Assembly (NCBI RefSeq): GCF_020524045.1
Contig: NZ_JAIVKL010000004.1
Span: 62,001-126,000, forward strand
Reading direction: 5' to 3'
From: Metabacillus litoralis
GTDB taxonomy: Bacteria > Bacillota > Bacilli > Bacillales > Bacillaceae
DNA length: 64,000 bases
In this document: positions 55,524 to 64,000 of the stretch, piece by piece
How positions within the stretch are numbered: the first letter of the stretch is position 1
Layout of the letters: the number at the start of each line of letters is the position of its first letter
Notes under the pieces: generated by a model
The model's database searches: none
Told to the model about the DNA's origin: nothing
What the model saw: the letters and a program-made list of their open reading frames with translations, nothing else
Made by a program: the position numbers and the translations under genes

Positions 55524-56816
55524 TTGCAGACAGATAAAATGAGAAAAATTATTGGTGTACTTCTCCTTGTTTTATTTACAAGTTTAGGTTTTGTGAAAGA
55601 AGTAAGAGAATACGTTCAAATACCGAATCATATTAAGGTGTTTGAAACTCAAAATGTAAGTGTACAAAGTTCATTTCCGGTAAATGCTTCACAAGAAACA
55701 GCAGAGGCATTTACAGTTCAAAAAAATAGTGATGGTCAAACACTTGATGTTCATGGGAAAAAGGCAGGAGAAGGAGAAGTTGTATTCGATCTTGCAGGTT
55801 TTCCTGTTAAAAAAGTTGGTGTAGATGTTTTACCTGATTTTAAAGTTATTCCAGGTGGACAATCAATAGGTGTAAAACTAAATAGTCTTGGCGTATTGGT
55901 GGTAGGACATCACCAAATTAATACAGCAGATGGTAAAAAGTCTCCAGGTGAAATTGCAGGTGTAGAAGTTGGTGACATCATTACAAACATCAATGGAACA
56001 AAAATTGAACAGATGAGTGATGTTACACCATACATTCAGGATGCTGGTAAAACTGGAAAGCCACTTGATTTAGTATTAAAAAGAGAAGATGAAAAAATTA
56101 AAACTAAATTATATCCTTTAAAAGATGAAAATGATCGCTCCTTTAGAATTGGTTTATATATCAGGGATTCGGCAGCTGGTATTGGAACAATGACTTTCTA
56201 CGATCCTAAATCAAAGAAATATGGAGCACTTGGACATGTCATTTCAGATATGGACACTAAAAAGCCCATTGTAGTTGAGGATGGACAAATAGTAAGGTCA
56301 ACAGTTACATCGATTGAAAAAGGTAGTAATGGAAATCCTGGTGAAAAGTTAGCTAGGTTTTCGGAAGACAGAAAAATCATTGGAAATATTACACGAAATA
56401 GTGCCTTTGGAATTTTTGGTGAGCTTAATCAAGACATGAATAATGGTGTAATGGATAAAGCAATGCCGATCGCACTATCAAATGAGGTAAAAGAAGGACC
56501 TGCAAAAATTTTAACTGTTGTTGATAGTGATAAGGTGGAAGAATTTGAAGTCGAAGTTGTCAGTTCTGTTCCACAGAAGTTTCCAGCGACGAAAGGTATG
56601 GTTATAAAAATAACGGATAAACGACTTTTGGATAAGACTGGTGGTATTGTTCAAGGTATGAGTGGTAGCCCGATCATACAAAATGGTAAAGTGATTGGTG
56701 CTGTTACACATGTTTTTGTAAACGATCCAACAAGCGGGTATGGTGTTCATATTGAATGGATGCTAAATGAAGCTGGAATTGATATTTATTCCAAACAACA
56801 ACAAAAAGTAAGTTAA
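55524..56816 (+). CDS. spoIVB: SpoIVB serine peptidase (S55)
   Basis: 430 residues from TTG 55524; ATG 55539 is an alternative. One N-terminal membrane segment ([20 protein letters not shown]), a PDZ domain ([20 protein letters not shown], ~135-154) and the S55 domain with GHVISDMD (catalytic His ~236) and nucleophile in [12 protein letters not shown] (~378-389). Made in the forespore, it cleaves SpoIVFA and SpoIIQ to trigger pro-sigma-K processing. Same order recN-spoIVB-spo0A as in B. subtilis. Confidence 0.95.
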   Translation: MQTDKMRKIIGVLLLVLFTSLGFVKEVREYVQIPNHIKVFETQNVSVQSSFPVNASQETAEAFTVQKNSDGQTLDVHGKKAGEGEVVFDLAGFPVKKVGVDVLPDFKVIPGGQSIGVKLNSLGVLVVGHHQINTADGKKSPGEIAGVEVGDIITNINGTKIEQMSDVTPYIQDAGKTGKPLDLVLKREDEKIKTKLYPLKDENDRSFRIGLYIRDSAAGIGTMTFYDPKSKKYGALGHVISDMDTKKPIVVEDGQIVRSTVTSIEKGSNGNPGEKLARFSEDRKIIGNITRNSAFGIFGELNQDMNNGVMDKAMPIALSNEVKEGPAKILTVVDSDKVEEFEVEVVSSVPQKFPATKGMVIKITDKRLLDKTGGIVQGMSGSPIIQNGKVIGAVTHVFVNDPTSGYGVHIEWMLNEAGIDIYSKQQQKVS

Positions 56817-56821
56817 AATAA

Positions 56822-56859
56822 AAACTGTCAAGAAAATTCTGTTTTCTTGACAGTTTTTA
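56822..56859 (+). terminator. Terminator of spoIVB
   Basis: AAACTGTCAAGAAAA pairs perfectly with TTTTCTTGACAGTTT around a 5-base loop; T-run on the plus side. Confidence 0.93.
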
Positions 56860-56916
56860 TTATTTTTGCTTTCCATTTTAGGTGATGTTAGGTAAAATAA
56901 AAGAAAGAAAAGATTT

Positions 56917-57060
56917 TTCGACAAAACTAATATTAATATAAAAGTCAAATGGTGTATTTAGTCGAATTACGGAGTATAATGGAGAAAAACTATGTTTTCC
57001 TTCATTTTTTAAAGTTTTTTTAAAAATTTAAAGGAATTTTCGAAGAAATGTCGAAATTGT
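56917..57060 (+). promoter_or_regulatory. spo0A promoter region with Spo0A boxes
   Basis: Box-like sites: TTCGACAAA (56917-56925, inverse), TTAGTCGAA (56958-56966) and ATGTCGAAA (57048-57056). A TATAAT at 56975-56980 may belong to the vegetative promoter. AAAGGAATT (57030) followed by CGAAATT (57052) resembles the sigma-H promoter, with the last box over its -10. This matches the two-promoter, self-regulated layout known in B. subtilis. Confidence 0.6.
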
Positions 57061-57134
57061 TAACGTAATCGTATATATATATAATAGGAATCATAAGTGC
57101 ATTCGTGCTAATTAGGAATGAGGAGGAAATATTT

Positions 57135-57923
57135 GTGAATAAAATTAAAGTATGTGTAGTTGATGATAACCGAGAACTCGTAGGTTTACTTGAAGAGTAT
57201 CTATCAAGTCAAGAGGATATGGAAGTTCTTGGTGTAGCATATAATGGTCAAGAATGTTTAACGATGTTAAAGGAGAAAGAACCTGATGTATTAGTGTTGG
57301 ATATTATTATGCCACATCTTGATGGGTTAGGAGTATTAGAGAAGATCAGACAATTGGATCGTCCTCAGCCGAATGTAATTATGCTAACAGCTTTCGGTCA
57401 AGAAGATGTAACGAAGAAGGCTGTAGATCTTGGAGCGGCATATTTTATTCTAAAGCCATTTGATATGGAAGGTTTAGCGAGTCATATCCGTCAAGTTAGT
57501 GGAAATGCAGCGCCAATCCTTAAGCGTGCTAACTCAAGTATGAGATCTCATGAAACGCCAACTAAAGGTAGAAATCTAGATGCGAATATAACAAGTATCA
57601 TCCATGAAATAGGTGTTCCAGCTCATATTAAAGGATATTTATACTTACGTGAAGCTATTTCAATGGTTTACAATGATATTGAACTATTAGGCTCAATCAC
57701 GAAAGTGCTTTATCCTGATATCGCTAAAAAATACAACACAACAGCTTCCCGTGTTGAACGTGCAATTCGTCATGCTATTGAAGTTGCTTGGAGCCGTGGA
57801 AATATTGATTCAATCTCAACTTTATTTGGGTACACAGTAAGTATGACAAAAGCAAAACCGACAAACAGTGAATTTATTGCGATGGTTGCTGATAAACTTC
57901 GTTTAGAACATAAAGCTAGCTGA
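57135..57923 (+). CDS. spo0A: Sporulation master regulator Spo0A
   Basis: 262 residues from GTG 57135, placed 8 bases after AGGAGG (57121-57126). Receiver domain with acidic pocket Asp10, Asp11 and phosphorylated Asp56 ([11 protein letters not shown]), switch Thr in MLTAFGQED and Lys in FILKPFD. The C-terminal DNA-binding domain ([40 protein letters not shown]) is nearly invariant in Bacillus. Phosphorylated Spo0A drives sporulation and activates sinI. Candidate boxes occur here at sinI, the peptide operon and the transporter operon. Confidence 0.98.
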   Translation: MNKIKVCVVDDNRELVGLLEEYLSSQEDMEVLGVAYNGQECLTMLKEKEPDVLVLDIIMPHLDGLGVLEKIRQLDRPQPNVIMLTAFGQEDVTKKAVDLGAAYFILKPFDMEGLASHIRQVSGNAAPILKRANSSMRSHETPTKGRNLDANITSIIHEIGVPAHIKGYLYLREAISMVYNDIELLGSITKVLYPDIAKKYNTTASRVERAIRHAIEVAWSRGNIDSISTLFGYTVSMTKAKPTNSEFIAMVADKLRLEHKAS

Positions 57924-58030
57924 AAGGAATAAATTTCAGACGTGTTAAGGACATGGCTTTTTGAATTTATTGTTTCAGTAACAGAAGTAAGTGACAGACA
58001 GTCAATGTTCGTATTTAATTTTATCATTCA

Positions 58031-58076
58031 AAAGCATCCTAGTTTATTCGTCTTTCGATAAACAGGATGCTTTTTT
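58031..58076 (+). terminator. Terminator of spo0A
   Basis: AAAGCATCCT and AGGATGCTTT pair, extended by GTTTAT/ATAAAC, with a T-run of six. Confidence 0.92.
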
Positions 58077-58145
58077 GTTGTCTCATTATTAAGTTTCTTT
58101 CAGGATCTTCCTAGATGAATTTTAATTTGTTAAAAATTGTTGGCT

Positions 58146-58640
58146 TTATCTACGTTCTAACTTTTGTAAATGAGTGTGAGAATCCATTCTTAATTGTTTA
58201 AATATCGATAGTACATCATCTGGGAAAACCTCTATTAATTCAAGCTTGTTGTACATTGAAATATTTTCTTTTTCTTTTTCTATCCCGTTTGAAAATGCAT
58301 GTTCAAGGGAGGGAGGGGAGTTTGTATAGTTTTTCGCTTTATCTTTGGGGACTTCTATGTTGTATTTCTTAAAAAGAGTTAGAAGTGTACTGATATGATG
58401 TTTTTCAGCCACTTTTATTTGAACAAATGGCCGAATTGCACCGAACTTATCAATATATACATCATAGTTGGCTTGTGCTAAATATTCATCTTCTAAAGAA
58501 TAAGTTAAAGCTTTTACTAGTGAAAGATCTTGATCTCTTAGCGCCCCGTTGGCACCATAGGATTCTGGTGCTTTTGCATAGGTAGCATTGGTAGTGAAAA
58601 TACTAAAAAGTAGAAGAAGTACTGTTAGGGTTTGTCTCAT
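58146..58640 (-). CDS. Secreted DUF2202 ferritin-like protein
   Basis: 164 residues. Signal peptide TLTVLLLLFSIFTTNATYAKA with likely cleavage after YAKA. The mature part has LTYSLEDEYLAQANYDVYID (Glu ~51/52) and VQIKVAEKHHISTLLTLFKK with Glu-x-x-His, the two ligand sets of a ferritin-like di-iron four-helix bundle (DUF2202). Function unknown, perhaps metal or redox handling outside the membrane. Stands alone between spo0A and fabH; not part of the usual B. subtilis order. Confidence 0.8.
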   Translation of the reverse strand: MRQTLTVLLLLFSIFTTNATYAKAPESYGANGALRDQDLSLVKALTYSLEDEYLAQANYDVYIDKFGAIRPFVQIKVAEKHHISTLLTLFKKYNIEVPKDKAKNYTNSPPSLEHAFSNGIEKEKENISMYNKLELIEVFPDDVLSIFKQLRMDSHTHLQKLERR

Positions 58641-58729
58641 TTTCTCAACTCCTATGTTAAAACTATACTACATTTAGTATTTTCTATATTTGTTGAAATA
58701 TGTAATTTTACTTTAACCTAAAGTTATAG

Positions 58730-59704
58730 TTAACCCCATCGAATTAAATGTCCACATTGTGTAAGGCCTCCACCAAACCCATATAATAAAACCAGATCAC
58801 CAACATTAATCTTACCTTCTTTAATCCCAAGATCCATAGCTAGTGGAATGGATGCTGCTGAAGTGTTACCATACTTTTCTAAACTGTATAATGTTTGGTC
58901 GAGACGAATACTTGCTTTATTGCATATAGATTCAATCATTCTTAAATTTGCGCTATGAGGAATAAACCAGTTAACATCATGTAAAGTGTATGGAGATTTC
59001 TCCATTAGAGATTTTATTCCGTTAGGAACAGTGGATACTGCCCATTTATATACTTCACGTCCATTTTGAACAAACTGACGTTTATGTTGAAGCTCTTGGT
59101 CAAACATCATATGTGAAAAATTAGTTCCGTACAAATGCATTGCTTTTTCTCCCTCAGAGGTGACTGTAGAAGAGAGAAATCCACCATTCTCACTTTGTTC
59201 TACAAGAACAACACCTGCTCCATCTCCAAATAAAATACATGTAGATCTGTCAGTGAAATCAGTAATTTTTGATAATGTTTCAGCACCAACAACAAGGATC
59301 TTTTTGTGAAGTCCACTAGTAATTAAACTGTTTGCCATATGTAATCCATAAGTGAAGCCTGCACATGCTGCATTAAGGTCGATGGCTCCAGCGTGTTTTA
59401 TACCTAACTTACCTTGAATATAGGAAGCTACACTTGGTGTTAGGTAATCAGGTGTTAGGGTTGTAACAATAATCATGTCAACATCACGAATGTCTTTATT
59501 AAAGCGCGCTGTTAAATCTTGAATAGCCTTCAAAGAAAGATCACTTGTATATTCGTCAACAGCTGCAATTCTTCGTTCTTTAATTCCTGTTCTTTTAGTA
59601 ATCCATTCATCGTTTGTGTTTACTAGTTTTTCAAGATCATCATTTGTCATTACTTTGCTAGGAACATAACTACCTATAGCGGTTATACGAGCTTTTGAAT
59701 TCAT
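58730..59704 (-). CDS. fabH: 3-oxoacyl-ACP synthase III (KAS III, FabH type)
   Basis: 324 residues. Catalytic triad visible: Cys114 in LNAACAGFTYG, His in WFIPHSANLRMIES (~250) and Asn in EKYGNTSAAS (~280). PHSAN replaces the more common PHQAN, a feature of some secondary FabH copies. It starts fatty-acid synthesis by joining acyl-CoA to malonyl-ACP. A FapR box lies 48 bases ahead. Probably a second (FabHB-like) enzyme; the chromosomal position beside spo0A is unusual. Confidence 0.9.
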   Translation of the reverse strand: MNSKARITAIGSYVPSKVMTNDDLEKLVNTNDEWITKRTGIKERRIAAVDEYTSDLSLKAIQDLTARFNKDIRDVDMIIVTTLTPDYLTPSVASYIQGKLGIKHAGAIDLNAACAGFTYGLHMANSLITSGLHKKILVVGAETLSKITDFTDRSTCILFGDGAGVVLVEQSENGGFLSSTVTSEGEKAMHLYGTNFSHMMFDQELQHKRQFVQNGREVYKWAVSTVPNGIKSLMEKSPYTLHDVNWFIPHSANLRMIESICNKASIRLDQTLYSLEKYGNTSAASIPLAMDLGIKEGKINVGDLVLLYGFGGGLTQCGHLIRWG

Positions 59705-59751
59705 GTGTAAACACCTCTTATTTATTTATAACCTAATAATAACATCTGGAG

Positions 59752-59768
59752 TTAGTATCTGGTACTAT
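59752..59768. promoter_or_regulatory. FapR operator upstream of fabH
   Basis: TTAGTATCTGGTACTAT, inverse ATAGTACCAGATACTAA, is an almost perfect FapR palindrome (TTAGTACC..GGTACTAA type). FapR releases this site when malonyl-CoA is high. It lies at the predicted promoter of the leftward fabH. Confidence 0.75.
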
Positions 59769-60054
59769 ATTTTATTTTTTAATTTATTTAGTTTTGGTCG
59801 ATTTTACTCTATAGAACTTTATTGATTGGGCTAAATAAGTAAAATGTCTTTAGAAATTTCAAATAGGATGCTTCATGTCTGCACTATCTATATAATGGAC
59901 AAACCAATGCTTTACTAAGCTAATTTTCAGTGAAATTGTAGCTAGGATGTTTTTGCTTTTATGGAAAAGTAGTATGATAATAGGAGTTGGTTTTTAGGAG
60001 TAGGAATTCGTTTAAAATAAATAAAATTTGCGCAACGAAAAAAGAAAGACTGAT
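59769..60054. other. Gap between fabH operator and yycC
   Basis: AT-rich; no gene, repeat or terminator that I can support. Confidence 0.35.
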
Positions 60055-60207
60055 TTAGTCTTCCTTTTCGTTTTCTTCCTTTTTATTAAGTTCAGCTAGC
60101 TTTGCAAGTAAGATATGCTGTGGCATATGCATCACCTGTTCAAGTGGTATGTTTAGTGATTTTGCAAGCTTCTGTGCTGTATCTGCAGATATTTGTAATG
60201 GTCTCAT
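60055..60207 (-). CDS. yycC: YycC family small protein
   Basis: 50 residues starting at ATG 60207 behind AGGAGGA. Sequence MRPLQISADTAQKLAKSLNI followed by PLEQVMHMPQHILLAKLAEL and an acidic-basic tail ending KEED-like. The PLEQVMHMPQHILL block is the mark of the YycC family of short Bacillus proteins. No membrane segment. Function unknown. It is divergent from yqiK by 50 bases. Confidence 0.85.
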   Translation of the reverse strand: MRPLQISADTAQKLAKSLNIPLEQVMHMPQHILLAKLAELNKKEENEKED

Positions 60208-60257
60208 TTAACATTCCTCCTGAATCTTATTTTACACGAAATGAAGGAGCATACAAG

Positions 60258-60980
60258 ATGACATTGATTTTAGGACATAGAGGTGCCGCTGGGACATATC
60301 CGGAGAATACGATGCTTTCGTTTAAAGAAGCTATGAAAGCAGGAGCCGATGGAATTGAGTTAGATGTGCAAATGACAAAAGATGGTGTGCTTGTTGTTAT
60401 TCATGATGAAACAGTTGATCGAACGACTAATGGTACCGGATTTATTAAAGATTTAACTTCTGATGAGATAACAAAGTTAGATGCTTGTTTTTCTTTTTCT
60501 CAATATAGTGGCAAGTCTTTTATACCAACACTAGAAGAAGTGCTAAAGTGGGCAGTTACGCTTCCAACAATCATTCTTAACATAGAGTTAAAGAACGGAA
60601 TTGTCGAATATCCAGAGATGGAAGAAAAAACGATTTCTTTAATTTTAAAATATAAGCTAGAAGACAAAGTGATTCTTTCTTCTTTTAATCATTATAGCTT
60701 GGTGAACTGTAAGAGTATTTCACCTGATATCGAAACTGCTGCTTTATATATGGAAGGCTTATATAAGCCATGGGAGTACGCAAGAAGTATTGGTGCAGAT
60801 AGTTTACATCCACATTTTTATGCTGCGAAAAATTCAATTATTAAAGAAGCTCAAGCTTGTGGGGTGGCTGTAAGGCCTTTTACAGTAAATGATCGAGGAG
60901 TGATGAAACAATTGATTCATGAAAAAGTAGCGGCGATTATTACTGATTATCCTGAACGTGCTTTGGAGATACGAGGGTAG
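60258..60980 (+). CDS. yqiK: Glycerophosphodiester phosphodiesterase YqiK
   Basis: 240 residues from ATG 60258 behind GAAGGAG. The in-frame extension upstream runs antisense through yycC and is not real. GDPD hallmark GHRGAAGTYPENTMLSFKEA (residues ~5-24) with His, Arg and Glu; ELDVQMTKDGVLVVIHDETV (~33-52) supplies metal ligands and the second His. No signal peptide, so cytoplasmic. Hydrolyses glycerophosphodiesters to glycerol-3-phosphate and alcohol. Confidence 0.93.
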   Translation: MTLILGHRGAAGTYPENTMLSFKEAMKAGADGIELDVQMTKDGVLVVIHDETVDRTTNGTGFIKDLTSDEITKLDACFSFSQYSGKSFIPTLEEVLKWAVTLPTIILNIELKNGIVEYPEMEEKTISLILKYKLEDKVILSSFNHYSLVNCKSISPDIETAALYMEGLYKPWEYARSIGADSLHPHFYAAKNSIIKEAQACGVAVRPFTVNDRGVMKQLIHEKVAAIITDYPERALEIRG

Positions 60981-60985
60981 ATAAG

Positions 60986-61335
60986 AAAGAGGCTGGGACA
61001 TAATTAAAGAAGTCATACAAAAAGACGAATAAATCTAAATTCAGGTAAGCTGAAAGAAACGAGTTCGTTCCATTTCGCTGCAGACACTCGCTTTCCGCGG
61101 GGAGGAAGCTAAGCCTCCTCGGCGCAAGCACCTGTGGGGTCTCAGCCTTTCCTCAGCACCCGCAGGAGTCGAGTGTCTTCCGCTTCATTCCACTAGTTCT
61201 TAAAAAGTATGGAAAATCAAAAAAATATTGAAGAGGCAAATAAAAACCCGAACTATTAGGCAAATGTTTAATTGACAGATCACCTAATAATTCGGGTTTT
61301 TTTATAGCCTAATACTTATCTCCCAACCTCTTTTT
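60986..61335 (-). repeat. Dispersed ~350-bp element, copy F (complete)
   Basis: AGAGGCTGGGACATAA at 60988 and the inverse of AGAGGTTGGGAGATAA at 61316-61331 are terminal inverted repeats. Inside, in reverse order to copies A and C, are the GC-rich core (CGCTGCAGACACTCGCTTTC ... CTTCCGCTTCATTCCACTAG, 61078-61198) and the AT hairpin CCCGAACTATTAGG...CCTAATAATTCGGG (61246-61297), which has a T-run. No coding capacity. Confidence 0.85.
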
Positions 61336-61358
61336 GCATGCTATTTTCTTTAAAACAA

Positions 61359-61595
61359 TCATTTTCTAGCAAATCTTTTCTGAACTTTATTTCTTTTACG
61401 ATCACGATAAAATATAAAACCTGCAACAAAGCTTAAACCGCCCAAAAATAGCAACAGACCTAATATAAATTGTAGCCATAGAAAAGGGATAGGGGGCTGA
61501 AGTAAGCCAAATGTCATATCGCGCATAAGTTTAATTCCATATACAGCAAAAAGACCTGGAATGACCATGATGATTAATGCAATTATTCTAGACAT
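61359..61595 (-). CDS. yqzF: DUF2627 membrane protein YqzF
   Basis: 78 residues from ATG 61595 behind AAAGGA; the longer upstream frame is unlikely. Two membrane segments (IIALIIMVIPGLFAVYGIKL; LQFILGLLLFLGGLSFVAGF) and a basic tail RDRKRNKVQKRFARK. Conserved in Bacillus next to bkdR. Function unknown. Confidence 0.87.
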   Translation of the reverse strand: MSRIIALIIMVIPGLFAVYGIKLMRDMTFGLLQPPIPFLWLQFILGLLLFLGGLSFVAGFIFYRDRKRNKVQKRFARK

Positions 61596-61755
61596 AAAAA
61601 TATAGTCCTTTCTTTTTCTCGCATTATAATTGTCTGTTTCTATAACGAGTTTGTCAAGTCTTATCCTATAGGCTATGATAAAGGTGTGCAAAAAATTGCA
61701 AATGATCTCAATCGGGATGTTATATAACTAGTTATTTAAAGGGGATAGGTTAAAT

Positions 61756-63828
61756 ATGCAACGAGTCATGATTGTAGGTGCGGGTAAAGGTGGAATGGCC
61801 TTACTAAAAAGATTAGTGGAAACTAACATTATGCAAGTAGTTGCTGTTATTGACAAAGATGATCAAGCTCCTGGTTTGGCTTATGCGAGACAATTGGGAA
61901 TTGCAACAGATGTTAGTTGGAAAAAGATGCTAAGTGAAAACGTAAGTATTATCATTGAAGCAACAGGTAGTGAAGAAGTTATGTATGAGCTTCAAAGCCA
62001 AGTGGCTCATGATGTGGTGATTATTCCCGGCTCTGTTGCGTATATTATTTCTGATCTTGTTGATGAAAAGGAAGTATTAATTGCCAAACTTAAAGAAGAA
62101 GCTTATAAGCAGCAAACCATTTTAGATTCAACAAATGATGGAATGATTGTCATTGATACGAATGAAAACATTATTCTTTTTAATAAAACGGCAGAAGAAA
62201 TTACTGGGTTTTCACGAAAAAGTGCTCTAGGTATGAAAGTTAATGAAGTTATACCGTCAAGTTTACTTCCAAGAACACTTAAATCACGTGAGTTGGAAAC
62301 AAACCAAGAACAAGTACTAGAAAATGGTTTGAAAATCATTACAACAAGGATGCCAATGATCGATGAATCTGGTAATTTACTTGGAGCAATATCTCTTTTT
62401 AAAGATATCACTGAAGTTGTTAATTTAGCAGAAGAAGTAACAGATTTGAAGGAAATTCAAGTGATGCTAGAAGCGATTATTCAGTCTTCAGAGGAGGCCA
62501 TTTCTGTAGTTGATGAAGAAGGTCATGGAATTCTTATTAATCGTGCTTATACGAAAATGACAGGATTAACAGAAGAACAAGTAATAGGTAAACCAGCTAC
62601 GGCAGATATATCTGAAGGTGAAAGTATGCATATGAAGGTGCTCCAAACAAGGCGGGCAGTGCGAGGAGCAAGGATGAAGGTGGGTCCTGCTAAAAAAGAT
62701 GTTATTGTCAATGTTGCACCAGTCATTGTTAACGGAAAGCTAAAAGGTAGTGTTGGTGTCATTCATGATATGTCTGAGATTCAAACATTAACAACAGAGC
62801 TTCATCGTGCAAGACAAATTATCAGAACATTAGAAGCAAAATATTCATTTGAAGATATTATAGGAAATAGTGAAGAAATTAAAATGGCTATAGAGCAAGC
62901 GAAACTTGGGGCGAAAACTCCTGCTACAGTTTTACTAAGAGGTGAATCTGGGACGGGGAAAGAACTTTTTGCGCACGCCATTCATAATGCTAGTGATCGC
63001 AAATATAACAAATTTATTCGTGTGAACTGTGCAGCGATATCAGAAAACTTACTTGAAAGTGAACTGTTTGGTTATGAAGAAGGCGCTTTTTCAGGAGCGA
63101 AACGCGGAGGAAAACGAGGGTTTTTTGAGGAAGCGAATAATGGAAGCATATTTTTAGATGAAATTGGAGAATTATCTGCAAACATGCAAGCTAAACTTCT
63201 GCGCGTTCTCCAAGAAAATGAAATAGTTAGAGTTGGAGGAACAAAACCAATAGCTGTTAATGTACGTGTAATAGCTGCAACAAATGTCAATATAGAAAAA
63301 GCGATGTCGGAAGGAAGTTTTCGAGAAGATTTATATTATCGTCTTAATCGTTACCCGATTTCCATACCTCCACTTAGGGATCGAAAGGAAGATATACCAG
63401 CTCTTTGTGAAAGGTTAATTGGTAAGTTGAATCAAGACTACGGAAGAAATATTGAAAATGTTCACCCTAATGCAATTGACATTTTACTAAATTATGATTG
63501 GCCAGGAAATGTACGAGAGCTTGAAAACATCCTTGGTAGAGCTATTATATTTATGGAACATCATGAAGTGGAAATTGATGGTAAACATATTCCGATGCTT
63601 CAACTTGCATCAAAAGAAAAAAAAGTACAAGAAAATGTTCCTTTTGTTCATACTAATCATGAGAAACTCTCTGATGTTGTCGAAAAGGTTGAAGCAGATG
63701 TGATTAAGAATTCTTTAGAAATACATGAATATAATCGCACTAAGACGGCAAAAGCATTAGGGATCTCATTAAGGAGCTTGTATTATAAGATGGAAAAATA
63801 TAACCTTGCAAATAATAGCGTGCAATAA
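61756..63828 (+). CDS. bkdR: Sigma-54-dependent activator BkdR
   Basis: 690 residues. An N-terminal nucleotide-binding-like fold ([20 protein letters not shown], 4-23), two PAS domains (~115-230 and ~240-355), AAA+ domain with Walker A GESGTGKE (~396), sigma-54 contact loop GAFSGA (~443, variant of GAFTGA), Walker [10 protein letters not shown], and a C-terminal Fis-type helix-turn-helix ([20 protein letters not shown]). In B. subtilis it activates the bkd operon for branched-chain keto acid breakdown, which would lie to the right of this window. Confidence 0.95.
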   Translation: MQRVMIVGAGKGGMALLKRLVETNIMQVVAVIDKDDQAPGLAYARQLGIATDVSWKKMLSENVSIIIEATGSEEVMYELQSQVAHDVVIIPGSVAYIISDLVDEKEVLIAKLKEEAYKQQTILDSTNDGMIVIDTNENIILFNKTAEEITGFSRKSALGMKVNEVIPSSLLPRTLKSRELETNQEQVLENGLKIITTRMPMIDESGNLLGAISLFKDITEVVNLAEEVTDLKEIQVMLEAIIQSSEEAISVVDEEGHGILINRAYTKMTGLTEEQVIGKPATADISEGESMHMKVLQTRRAVRGARMKVGPAKKDVIVNVAPVIVNGKLKGSVGVIHDMSEIQTLTTELHRARQIIRTLEAKYSFEDIIGNSEEIKMAIEQAKLGAKTPATVLLRGESGTGKELFAHAIHNASDRKYNKFIRVNCAAISENLLESELFGYEEGAFSGAKRGGKRGFFEEANNGSIFLDEIGELSANMQAKLLRVLQENEIVRVGGTKPIAVNVRVIAATNVNIEKAMSEGSFREDLYYRLNRYPISIPPLRDRKEDIPALCERLIGKLNQDYGRNIENVHPNAIDILLNYDWPGNVRELENILGRAIIFMEHHEVEIDGKHIPMLQLASKEKKVQENVPFVHTNHEKLSDVVEKVEADVIKNSLEIHEYNRTKTAKALGISLRSLYYKMEKYNLANNSVQ

Positions 63829-63917
63829 AATTCATAGTTTGCAAAAAGGTGCATGATCGGTATATGATAAAGAAGTAGAAAATGAAATTTTATTACGGTT
63901 TGGACTAATAGGGTCTT

Positions 63918-64000
63918 TTAACATAGGTTGTTTTCATAAACTTTGTTGCTTTGGCATGCTTGAAGGAAACAGCACTTTATAAAGTCTAATGGAATCTTTT
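63918..64000 (+). mobile_element. MITE, copy 3, cut by the window end
   Basis: GGTTGTTTTCATAAACTTTG at 63926, then AACAGCACTTTATAAAGTCTAATGGAATCTTTT (in parts) aligns with copies 1 and 2 up to the last base. TTAACATA (63918-63925) is the expected left target duplication; the right half is outside. It lies in the leader where the bkd operon promoter is expected. Confidence 0.7.

Noticed and set aside
60102-60257. N-terminal extension of yqiK
   Set aside because: The in-frame stretch is antisense to the yycC gene; ATG 60258 has the ribosome binding site and the GDPD domain begins there.
63839-63856. Sigma-54 promoter after bkdR (TTTGCAAAAAGGTGCAT)
   Set aside because: The two GC dinucleotides are 10 bases apart instead of 11 and the first half lacks GG; sigma-54 spacing is strict.

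Overview
The window is low-GC Firmicute DNA. The gene order yqhG-yqhH // gcvT-gcvPA-gcvPB // yqhL-lipM // mntR-yqhO-yqhP-yqhQ-yqhR-aroQ-papA-efp-yqhV-spoIIIAA..AH-accBC-yqhY-nusB-folD-xseAB-ispA-dxs-tlyA-ahrC-recN-spoIVB-spo0A-yqiK-yqzF-bkdR is that of the Bacillus subtilis yqh/yqi region. The complete spoIIIA operon, spoIVB and spo0A show an endospore former. I would place it in Bacillaceae (Bacillus in the broad sense) without naming a genus.

Left arm (1-4.6 kb), accessory. A leftward operon holds a small Cys-containing peptide, an HPr-kinase-like protein, a PqqD-like protein, an S26-type peptidase and an ABC exporter cut by the window edge. It looks like a RiPP (modified peptide) operon of uncertain class. 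Behind it lies sinI-sinR, the biofilm/sporulation switch. The sinI leader carries what I read as a c-di-GMP-I (GEMM-I) riboswitch. Spo0A-box-like sites lie upstream of both sinI and the peptide operon, and a SinR-type palindrome sits in the peptide leader. This suggests one regulatory module joining c-di-GMP, Spo0A, SinR and a secreted peptide; the link is inferred.

Middle (4.7-33 kb). yqhG/yqhH are followed by a tandem glycine riboswitch and the glycine-cleavage operon, whose gcvT-gcvPA gap holds a 21-bp phased repeat. Then come a MerR-like coiled-coil protein, a CNNM/CorC protein, yqhL, lipM, an SdpI-like membrane protein, B12-dependent ribonucleotide reductase with two NrdR boxes, a decayed nuclease-domain gene, an SDR/ArsR pair, mntR, a five-gene oligopeptide ABC transporter operon, and yqhO to yqhR.

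Right arm (33.8-64 kb), mainly core genes. aroQ, papA, efp, yqhV, the eight-gene spoIIIA operon (spoIIIAD apparently starting at AUC), fatty-acid carboxylase subunits, folate, exonuclease VII and isoprenoid genes, ahrC, recN, spoIVB, spo0A, a FapR-box-preceded fabH, yycC, yqiK, yqzF and the sigma-54 activator bkdR.

At least three kinds of dispersed element fill the gaps. One is a ~160-bp MITE with perfect 8-bp target duplications (two complete copies and one cut by the window end). The second is ~340-bp elements ending in AGAGGCTGGGACATAA-type repeats. The third is ~190-bp elements with ~27-bp terminal repeats. The last two share a GC-rich hairpin core.
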